NCBI GenBank assembly: GCA_964527215.1
Contig: CAZGNZ010000026.1
Coordinates: 1-60,215 of the forward strand
Length of the DNA: 60,215 nucleotides
DNA from: CAZGNZ01 sp964527215
Lineage (GTDB): Bacteria > Fidelibacterota > Marinisomatia > SCGC-AAA003-L08 > JACNLC01
Direction: 5' to 3'
The notes beneath the pieces were generated by a model. The model searched no databases. It had not been told where the DNA came from and saw only the letters and a program-made list of their open reading frames with translations. Every line of letters begins with the position of its first letter. Positions within the stretch are counted from its first letter, which is position 1. The translations under genes were made by a program, and so were the position numbers. This document shows positions 54,597 to 60,215 of this stretch, one piece after another.

Positions 54597-54626
54597 AAAG
54601 GGGTGCAATGCACCCCTTTTTTCTTT
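54597..54626 (+). terminator. rho-independent terminator after the thioredoxin pair
   Basis: AAAGGGGTGCAATGCACCCC followed by TTTTTTCTTTT. The stem is GGGGTG/CACCCC with a short loop. Confidence 0.88.
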
Positions 54627-54678
54627 TGTCGGAATATTGAATACCATATAAATTACTGGGCTGTCTTTCAGCGGTATT

Positions 54679-54749
54679 TGGGGAATCGTTCAACGGCAGG
54701 ACAGCGGACTCTGACTCCGTCAATCTAGGTTCGAATCCTAGTTCCCCAA
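54679..54749 (+). tRNA. tRNA-Gln (anticodon CTG)
   Basis: Acceptor pair TGGGGAA/TTCCCCA, D loop AACGGCAGGA, anticodon loop ACTCTGACT with CTG at 54711-54713, and T arm TAGGTTCGAATCCTA. CCA is not encoded. It is the first of three tRNA genes in a probable cluster. Confidence 0.93.
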
Positions 54750-54802
54750 CTTGATCAGCAGGATATCCATTTATAGATGGTCATTGCTGATTTTTATTAT
54801 TA

Positions 54803-54874
54803 GGCGCATTCGTCTAGGGGTTAGGACGCTGGCCTCTCACGCCGGTAACAGGGGTTCGATTCCCCTATGCGCTA
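54803..54874 (+). tRNA. tRNA-Glu (anticodon CTC)
   Basis: Acceptor GGCGCAT with ATGCGCT (terminal G-U), D loop AGGGGTTAGGA, anticodon loop CTCTCAC with CTC at 54836-54838, and T arm AGGGGTTCGATTCCCCT. CCA is not encoded. Confidence 0.93.
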
Positions 54875-54878
54875 CTCC

Positions 54879-54952
54879 GCACCCGTGGCTCAATTGGATA
54901 GAGCACTTGGCTACGGACCAGGGGGTTGCAGGTTCGAGTCCTGCCGGGTGTA
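54879..54952 (+). tRNA. tRNA-Arg (anticodon ACG)
   Basis: Acceptor GCACCCG with CGGGTGT (terminal G-U), D loop TCAATTGGATAGA, anticodon loop CTACGGA with ACG at 54913-54915, and T arm GCAGGTTCGAGTCCTGC. It starts four bases after the tRNA-Glu. Its last 17 bases are the start of the 149-bp tandem array that follows. Confidence 0.93.
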
Positions 54953-54963
54953 CGTCACAAAAA

Positions 54964-54992
54964 ATCCGTCGAAAGACGGGTTTTTTGTTTAT
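54964..54992 (+). terminator. terminator of the tRNA cluster (repeated in each array unit)
   Basis: AAAAAATCCGTC-GAAA-GACGGGTTTTTT, directly after tRNA-Arg, repeated 149 bases later and again after the N gap. Confidence 0.8.
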
Positions 54993-55139
54993 GGCAAGAA
55001 ATTGCCTTTGGCAATTTTTGCTGGATGACTTCTCCTTATAACATAGGGTGAAGGTTCCCTGCCTGCGTGACGCTGTCAGGCAGGGAGTCCTGCCGGGTGT
55101 ACGTCACAAAAAATCCGTCGAAAGACGGGTTTTTTGTTT

Positions 55140-55239
55140 NNNNNNNNNNNNNNNNNNNNNNNNNNNNNNNNNNNNNNNNNNNNNNNNNNNNNNNNNNNNN
55201 NNNNNNNNNNNNNNNNNNNNNNNNNNNNNNNNNNNNNNN
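55140..55239. other. assembly gap (100 N) inside the tandem array
   Basis: The bases left and right of the N run (GTTT and ATGGC) join exactly as they do inside the first unit. The true gap is therefore zero or a whole number of 149-bp units, and 100 is a placeholder. Confidence 0.95.
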
Positions 55240-55483
55240 ATGGCAAGAAATTGCCTTTGGCAATTTTTGCTGGATGACTTCTCCTTATAATATAGGGTGA
55301 AGGTTCACTGCCTGCGTGACGCTGTCAGGCAGGGAGTCCTGCCGGGTTTACGTCACAAAAAATCCGTCGAAAGACGGGTTTTTTGTTTATGGCCGGATAT
55401 CAATTTTGGTGATTATTGCAGACGTTTTTTCTCTGTCCGCAAATGCTGTCTTTGCTGACACAGTTCTTTAAGAAGCAATACAC

Positions 55484-56266
55484 TCACTGGTCCGAAAGGA
55501 TCAAGTCTACCACAGTGACGATGTCCAGTACATCGATCATTAGATCCTGATTTAAATCCGCAGTATAAAATTGGAAGGCAACAGGCATATCGCTGCCCAG
55601 GATAAACTGGACCAGTAAAACCGCATCGAGTACATCCACCAACTGATCCAGGTTGGCATCCCCCAATACCGGATTCATTTCCTCCGTATCCAGATTGATA
55701 TCGAATACACCTTCATGCTGTTCATTGACCCATTCCAGCGGAATGATCCGGTTGACCGCATCCGGATGGGATGCCCAGGGATCTGATTCAATATAAGGAT
55801 CGCCTTCAAAATAAAGCTGGGTGATCAGACTGTGTCCCGAATAGGTACTGACCTGGTAATGTACATGCCGAGGTCGAATGGACCCGCTTCCGTACCTGCC
55901 CGGCAGAATACTGTCATAGAAATAGAAGCCTGATTCATTTGTGAAAAACCGGGCCCGCAGGTTGTACTGATCCATGCCGGGATTGCCGGTGTCGCAGTCT
56001 TCCGTAATACTGTAGCAGCCATCTTCATTGGCATGCCAGACTTCCACCATTACACCTGCCAGATGATTCTGACAATCGCTGGATTTGATGGTTCCCGAGA
56101 TAAACATCCGTTCTCCCGGCTCATCGGGATGCGCCATCATGTTCCGCACCGGGGCATCGGAAACGTAATACGGACCCAGTATATCAATGGTGGTAGTTTC
56201 ACAGTCCTGGGCTGTCAGGGTGCCCGTCAGAAGTATCAGGGTCAAAACAAAATGGGTGCTTTTCAT
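55484..56266 (-). CDS. secreted intradiol-dioxygenase-like protein with dockerin-like repeats
   Basis: 260 residues. A signal peptide (to TAQ, 20) is followed by an intradiol ring-cleavage dioxygenase fold (about 22-195): ILGPYYV, LAGVMVEVWHANEDGCYS, YNLRARFFTNESGFYFY, PGRYG and RPRHVHYQV. The two Tyr and two His iron ligands of protocatechuate/catechol dioxygenases appear present in the YNLRAR, GRYG and RHVHYQV blocks. The C-terminus is a dockerin-like pair (DVLDAVLLVQFILG, DVLDIVTVVDLILS) with no further sorting domain. Secreted members of this superfamily act on catechols outside the cell. Substrate unknown; no other aromatic catabolism genes are nearby. Confidence 0.85.
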   Translation of the reverse strand: MKSTHFVLTLILLTGTLTAQDCETTTIDILGPYYVSDAPVRNMMAHPDEPGERMFISGTIKSSDCQNHLAGVMVEVWHANEDGCYSITEDCDTGNPGMDQYNLRARFFTNESGFYFYDSILPGRYGSGSIRPRHVHYQVSTYSGHSLITQLYFEGDPYIESDPWASHPDAVNRIIPLEWVNEQHEGVFDINLDTEEMNPVLGDANLDQLVDVLDAVLLVQFILGSDMPVAFQFYTADLNQDLMIDVLDIVTVVDLILSDQ

Positions 56267-56603
56267 TGACTTTCCCTTTTCGGTTATACAATTTTTATTG
56301 AATCGATATTCAGAGCTTTTTGTACTAAAAAGGGCAGCTGACGCTGCCCTTTTTGATATTGTTTACAAATGTCGGTCCTGAGACCGTCACCCTGAATATT
56401 TCCGGTTGTTTTTCATGACATGAATTTAATCGATTTCGAGAATATATTACAGAAAATATTTTGATCGCGGGAATCTTCTCAGCATTCGTCAAAAACGAAT
56501 TTCTCCCGCCAGGCATGTGAAAAAAACCCGCTGAAACCAGAGGCCGCTGCGGATTTTTCTGTGCACGAAGTTCATTATTGGATTTTAATCAGATAACCGG
56601 CTT
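56267..56603. other. 337 bp intergenic region with one strong hairpin
   Basis: 56326-56353 is a hairpin of AAAAAGGGCAGC and GCTGCCCTTTTT around TGAC, able to terminate transcription on either strand. On the minus strand it would end transcripts from the histidine kinase gene before the dioxygenase gene. Nothing else is evident. Confidence 0.65.
56326..56353 (-). terminator. terminator between the histidine kinase and the dioxygenase gene
   Basis: A twelve-base perfect stem with a four-base loop and A/T tracts on both sides; functional on the minus strand, about 250 bp after the kinase stop. Confidence 0.75.
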
Positions 56604-58292
56604 TCAGTCCGTATGTATTTTTAAAAATAATTTCATCTTCGTACCCACAAATTCTTCACTGTTTACCTCCAGCCTGCCTCCAAATTCCATAAGCAGCCCA
56701 TGGACAATGGACAGGCCCAGACCGGTGCCCTCACCCACTTCCTTTGTGGTATAAAATGGATCCAGGCAATGATACACCTGGTCATTCGTCATGCCAATTC
56801 CGTTGTCTTCCACCTCCAGAATCACGGTTCTTTTTGATTTCGTTTTAGAGGCTCGAATCACAATGCTTTTCTCATAACCATCCTTGGAATCCAGTATTTC
56901 ACTCTTTTGGTTCACGGCATGAAGCGAATTCGACAGAAGGTTGACAATGATTTGCTCAAGCTGCTGCGGATTAAAAATAATTCTCGGCATATTCTCAGGA
57001 ATATCAATTTCAAATTTTATCCCCTGATTGGAAAATCGTTCATGAAAGAATATGGTGGCTTTTTTTATCGGTTCTTTAATTTTTATCGGTTCCTTTGAAT
57101 TGACCCGTTTTCTGGCAAAATTCCGCATATGGTCAATGATATCCACAGCACGTTCAATCTCTTCATTGATTTTGTCAATACCTTCCAGAAGCTCCTTTTT
57201 AAACTCAGTATCTTTATGGTTCAGCAACCCGAAATATTCATTTTGTGCTTTAATGATTGCGAGAGGTTGATTCAGTTCATGGGCAACTCCGGTGGCCATT
57301 TCGCCCAGAGAGGACAGTCGTCCGGCATGGGCAAGCTGGGCTTGTTTTTCATTCACTTCATTTGTTCGAATCTCAACAAGTTCTTCAAGATGTTCCCGGT
57401 ATCTGTTTAATTCATTTTCTGCCCAATGCCTCATGGTTACATCTCGAAGCGAGCCGACCGCATGTCTGATATCTCCCTGGTCCTGCTTTACCTTCAAATT
57501 CATCGAGCAGTAGCAGATGGCATCATCCTCCCCGTACAATTCAACTTCATAATCGGACAGCACCGTGTTTGTCAGAACAGTGTTAACAATCTCTTCACGC
57601 GCGGATTGATTGGGAAACAGATTCAATATCGGTTTACCGATCAGGTGCTCCCGGTTGATGCCGGTCAGTTTCTGGATTGAAGGGCTTATCTCTATAATTT
57701 CCCCGTCCGACTTGATTTCAAAATACACATCCTGGATGTTTTCAAAGATGCTGTGATACTTCTCCCAGCTGTCATGCAATTTTTTTGTGCGCTCCTTCAC
57801 CTTTAACTGTAAAAGATTTCTTTCGGTGCGCAAATCATCCTCTGCCTTCTTAATCCTGAGCATCACATTGACCTGGGCTGCCAATTCCCCGGCATCTACC
57901 GGTTTTGTCAGATACGCATCTCCCCCCATTTTCAATCCTTTCACTTTGTCAACTGTTTCGGTCATGATCCCGGTCAAAAAAATGATTGGAATATTTTTTA
58001 CTGAGGAGTGTTCTTTTATTTTCTGACAAACCTTGTAACCATCCAGATCCGGAAGCTGAATATCCAGTAAAATGGTGTCAGGCAAAAAGGTAATTGTTTT
58101 TTGGAATCCCTCCGCTCCGGATGATGCTGTTTCAATATCCAGATCGGGAATCATTTTAAGGAGAAGCTGTTTTATTGAAGTGAGGTTGGATAAATGATCA
58201 TCAATGATCAGGATTCTTGAACGGTGTATGCCGGAGGATTGAAAATCATTAGATTTGCTGGCTTTTTTTTCTGTTGTTGAATCCTGAGACAT
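56604..58292 (-). CDS. hybrid response regulator-PAS-histidine kinase
   Basis: 562 residues, cytosolic with no membrane segments. N-terminal receiver (about 25-145) with DD at 31-32, phospho-acceptor Asp77 in ILLDIQLP and Lys130 in YLTKP; a coiled linker; a PAS domain (about 178-295); HisKA with His338 in GVAHELNQPL; and an HATPase with N box NLLSNSLHA, G1 DNGIGM and G2 GEGTGLGLS. The receiver-first layout suggests that an upstream kinase modulates this one or that it autoregulates. There is no dedicated output domain. It follows a TPR protein gene on the same strand (129 bp apart), which may belong to its pathway. Confidence 0.93.
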   Translation of the reverse strand: MSQDSTTEKKASKSNDFQSSGIHRSRILIIDDHLSNLTSIKQLLLKMIPDLDIETASSGAEGFQKTITFLPDTILLDIQLPDLDGYKVCQKIKEHSSVKNIPIIFLTGIMTETVDKVKGLKMGGDAYLTKPVDAGELAAQVNVMLRIKKAEDDLRTERNLLQLKVKERTKKLHDSWEKYHSIFENIQDVYFEIKSDGEIIEISPSIQKLTGINREHLIGKPILNLFPNQSAREEIVNTVLTNTVLSDYEVELYGEDDAICYCSMNLKVKQDQGDIRHAVGSLRDVTMRHWAENELNRYREHLEELVEIRTNEVNEKQAQLAHAGRLSSLGEMATGVAHELNQPLAIIKAQNEYFGLLNHKDTEFKKELLEGIDKINEEIERAVDIIDHMRNFARKRVNSKEPIKIKEPIKKATIFFHERFSNQGIKFEIDIPENMPRIIFNPQQLEQIIVNLLSNSLHAVNQKSEILDSKDGYEKSIVIRASKTKSKRTVILEVEDNGIGMTNDQVYHCLDPFYTTKEVGEGTGLGLSIVHGLLMEFGGRLEVNSEEFVGTKMKLFLKIHTD

Positions 58293-58421
58293 TCCGCCCT
58301 AAAAAATAAGTGGTTATTGAAAACTGGGTTAACGGCTAATTTCAGGAGACCTGTCTTGGGTGAGTTTACACACCCTGTGCCGATTTGCACAACCGGATTT
58401 TGGATCCAATCAGTTAATTAT

Positions 58422-59639
58422 TTAAAGAACTGCACTTAAAACTTCTTCGACTTCCGTCAGTTTGGAATTTGCATATATACTTTTAAATGACTTTAATGCG
58501 GCATTGTAAGCCTGCCTGGCTTTTTCTGAATCATTCATTGCTGCATAACATTTCCCTAATTCAAATTGGGTCTCCCCTGAAGTAAGAGGATTGTTTTGGG
58601 ATTCGTTGATCGCAAGACTGGTTTGAAAATGTGACAGCGCAATATCAAAGTTGCTGTTTTCCCGGTGAATCATCCCCAAAACACGGTTAATATCTGCAAG
58701 ACTGACATCATCCCCAAAATCCTTGATTAGTGAAAATGCATCGATGGCCGAGGTCAGGGCAGAATCAAGATCTTTTGTCAAACACTGGTTCTCCGCAATT
58801 TCCAGAAGCGTTAATCCCTTCATCTGTGCATTTCCATTGTCATCACACAGTCTGAAGCATTTATCCAGCTGCTGCAGCGCCAGAGCATGATCTCCCTTGA
58901 ACTTATACACCAGACCGATACTGTGATTTATCCGTATTGTCAAATCAATGTTCTGCTGTTTTTCGGCCAACAGAAGGCTTTCTTCAAAATGATTAATCGA
59001 CTCTTCCCAGTTTCCCTGTATTACATGCAGGTTTCCCAGATTATATGCCGTCTTGATCTGAGTGGTTTCCAGATCATGATCCATCGCAATGCCCCGGGCC
59101 TTTTCAAACAGCTTCTGAGCTTCGTCAAACTGCCCGCTCTCAATTTCCAAAGCCCCAAGTGAATTGGTGACACCGGAAATACCCATCCAATCAGACAATT
59201 CATAAAAGATTTCAAGACTCTGAGCGAAATCCTGTTTTGCTTTGGGAAGGTCACTGTGATAAAACGCGATTTCAGCCAGCATTTTGTAAGTATTGGCTCT
59301 TATTCGCTTATCGGAAGCGGTGCCGTATTCCGTTTTAATCAGGTTCAAAACATATTCGGCTTTTTGAAAATGACCGTACTGAATGGACAGTTGACCGATT
59401 TTAAACAGCAGCTGGATATAATTCTGTTCAGTGCTGTACTGTCTGGCCTGAAGCAGCAAAATATCGAAATTCAGGAACTGTGAAATATCCGGACCCTGAA
59501 GCTTTCCTGCTTCAGCGGGCTGCAGCAGTCCCTGATCATTTCGAAATTTTTTAAACACTTCACCAAATTCATCCGTACAGTATTTCAAGGCAAGACTGTG
59601 CACTTCAGATACGAATTTATTTGTGATAGTATTTTTCAT
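58422..59639 (-). CDS. tetratricopeptide-repeat protein
   Basis: 405 residues, all helical, with about seven to eight TPR-type repeats of 36-40 residues from about residue 75 (for example MLAEIAFYHSDLPKAKQDFA, NLGNLHVIQGNWEESINHF, HSIGLVYKFKGDHALALQQL, ELGKCYAAMNDSEKARQAY). It has no signal peptide. It resembles the TPR sensor regions found with two-component systems; the neighbouring kinase lacks a sensor other than PAS, so an interaction is plausible but not shown. Confidence 0.85.
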   Translation of the reverse strand: MKNTITNKFVSEVHSLALKYCTDEFGEVFKKFRNDQGLLQPAEAGKLQGPDISQFLNFDILLLQARQYSTEQNYIQLLFKIGQLSIQYGHFQKAEYVLNLIKTEYGTASDKRIRANTYKMLAEIAFYHSDLPKAKQDFAQSLEIFYELSDWMGISGVTNSLGALEIESGQFDEAQKLFEKARGIAMDHDLETTQIKTAYNLGNLHVIQGNWEESINHFEESLLLAEKQQNIDLTIRINHSIGLVYKFKGDHALALQQLDKCFRLCDDNGNAQMKGLTLLEIAENQCLTKDLDSALTSAIDAFSLIKDFGDDVSLADINRVLGMIHRENSNFDIALSHFQTSLAINESQNNPLTSGETQFELGKCYAAMNDSEKARQAYNAALKSFKSIYANSKLTEVEEVLSAVL

Positions 59640-59699
59640 CTATTCACTAATCAATCTTTATATCAAATCAACCAATGTTAATGACCTGCAGCCACCATT

Positions 59700-60215
59700 T
59701 TACTCCTGATTTCCTTCGTCACCGCCCAGTGCCCAACCGAACCTCGTGAAATGGTCAACATACACGGAGATGGTTTGCGCCTGTTCATCAAGATCAGAAT
59801 CTGAAACCAGTATCCATGTATCTGTGTCCTCGTCGTACCAGTACACGTCCAAATCTTCCGGGTCACCCTGGAAATTCAGACTCGCATAGGACAATGTCAC
59901 ATATACCGGCTGCTGAAACTGCTGTCCGGGGAGAAAATCGACGGCGGCATTGCACTGCTCGGCATCCAGCGGAATGGCCAACTGAGCATAAACCCAGGCA
60001 GCACGGTAAAAGGTGACGGCAAGCACATATTCGTAGTATTCAAAGCCATGCAGTGAGAAATACCAATTCTGTGAATCCGCATAAGAATCGGCTGAATTCA
60101 TGAAACTGCTTGCCAAATTCAAAAAAATCCAGCTGGGTGAATCAATATACTCAGCATAGTCTAACCCATCTTAAGCAATTCGACCCCGATTTCCACTTTT
60201 TTCAGCATATTCGGA
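59700..60215 (-). CDS. 3' part of an exported beta-sandwich protein, frame broken near 60165 and cut by the window end
   Basis: The open frame runs 60170-59700 and is coding-like throughout (PVYVTLSYASLNFQ, EDLDVYWYDEDTDTWILV, VDHFTRFGWALGG), a C-terminal module typical of surface proteins. The ATG/TTG starts inside it are not convincing, because coding similarity in composition continues upstream (DGLDYAEYIDSPSW). Just before it, a different frame reads KKVEIGVELLKMG then TAG. Adding one base at about 60165 would join the two as ELLKMG-LDYAEY. A one-base deletion, real or a sequencing error, is the simplest explanation. Confidence 0.6.

Larger units (their letters stand above)
54936..55392. 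repeat. 149-bp tandem array seeded by the 3' end of tRNA-Arg
   Basis: The unit begins with the tRNA 3' end (GAGTCCTGCCGGGTGTA). It contains three hairpins: a terminator (CCGTC-GAAA-GACGG then TTTTTT), AAATTGCC-TTT-GGCAATTT, and CCTGCCTG..CAGGCAGG. Copies start at 54936, 55085 and 55334. Offsets are 149 and 249, and the second includes the 100 N gap, so without the N the period is again exactly 149. The third copy ends after about 59 bases. The number of units is uncertain because the gap lies inside the array. Confidence 0.92.

Noticed and set aside
54936..55392. CRISPR array
   Set aside because: The units are 149 bp and almost identical throughout, with no short repeat plus unique spacer pattern and no cas genes.
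54936..55392. Integrated phage or island attachment sites at tRNA-Arg
   Set aside because: The repeated tRNA end would suit att sites, but no integrase or cargo lies between copies; tandem duplication explains it more simply.

Overview
The window looks like a chromosomal segment of a diderm, lipopolysaccharide-bearing bacterium of the FCB superphylum. The secreted proteins carry paired dockerin-like Asp/Asn-rich repeats (GDVNDDG..DILDIV type) and C-terminal NPFNP/GVYY..LMK sorting domains. Such proteins are commonest in Ca. Marinimicrobia and neighbouring lineages, so that placement is my best inference but is not proven here. LptD, an LpxH-like hydrolase, a PorV/PorQ-like protein, a TonB-dependent receptor and an ExbB-ExbD-ExbD-TonB system agree with a Gram-negative envelope. 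The sequence is a draft with two runs of exactly 100 N (23431-23530 and 55140-55239), each placed in repetitive DNA.

Layout. 1-932 holds interspersed GC-hairpin repeats. 933-3930 (minus) is an nfeD-floA-small membrane protein operon. 4183-7182 is a two-receiver/ATP-grasp PPDK-like fusion. 7183-8307 is repeat-derived non-coding DNA. 8308-11543 (plus) is an OFA-family carrier followed by acetyl-CoA synthetase. 11629-15038 (minus) is an iron block, zupT-feoA-feoB-ferritin, headed by a near-perfect Fur box. 15999-25299 (minus) is a coupled secretion/uptake operon: TetR regulator, secreted LamG-like repeat protein, TonB receptor, large secreted protein with a CXXCH motif, PorV-like protein. 25530-30591 (minus) has a Nudix hydrolase, a tRNA-guanine transglycosylase lacking its zinc cysteines, a 39-residue basic protein and a peptidase-propeller-barrel fusion. 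30831-32606 (plus) has the LpxH-like enzyme and a periplasmic protein. 32654-37446 (minus) is rarA-lptD.

37447-39771 is a 2.3 kb repeat region dominated by a tandem duplication of about 848 bp. 39772-44630 (plus) has a C-terminal processing protease and the exbB-exbD-exbD-tonB operon, followed by a second tonB behind a 307 bp mobile repeat. 44819-54575 (plus) is a run of exported proteins: CotH kinase, a class II amidotransferase-like protein, TlpA, an outer-membrane barrel and two thioredoxin-fold dockerin proteins. Three tRNA genes (Gln, Glu, Arg) follow, then a 149 bp tandem array carrying the 3' end of tRNA-Arg. The end of the window (minus) holds a secreted intradiol dioxygenase, a hybrid response regulator/histidine kinase, a TPR protein and the broken 3' end of a surface protein.

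The most notable observations are two. First, there is a probable selenoprotein at 51514-53049: an in-frame TGA occupies exactly the first Cys position of a thioredoxin CxxC motif (UGTC), is followed by a hairpin compatible with a bacterial SECIS, and sits next to a paralogue with Cys (CGPC). Second, there is a small non-autonomous mobile element (143-164 bp) for which two independent occupied/empty site pairs occur inside this window, both inserted at TCTCAAT|CA without target duplication. One of these insertions is nested within a second, 307 bp element.
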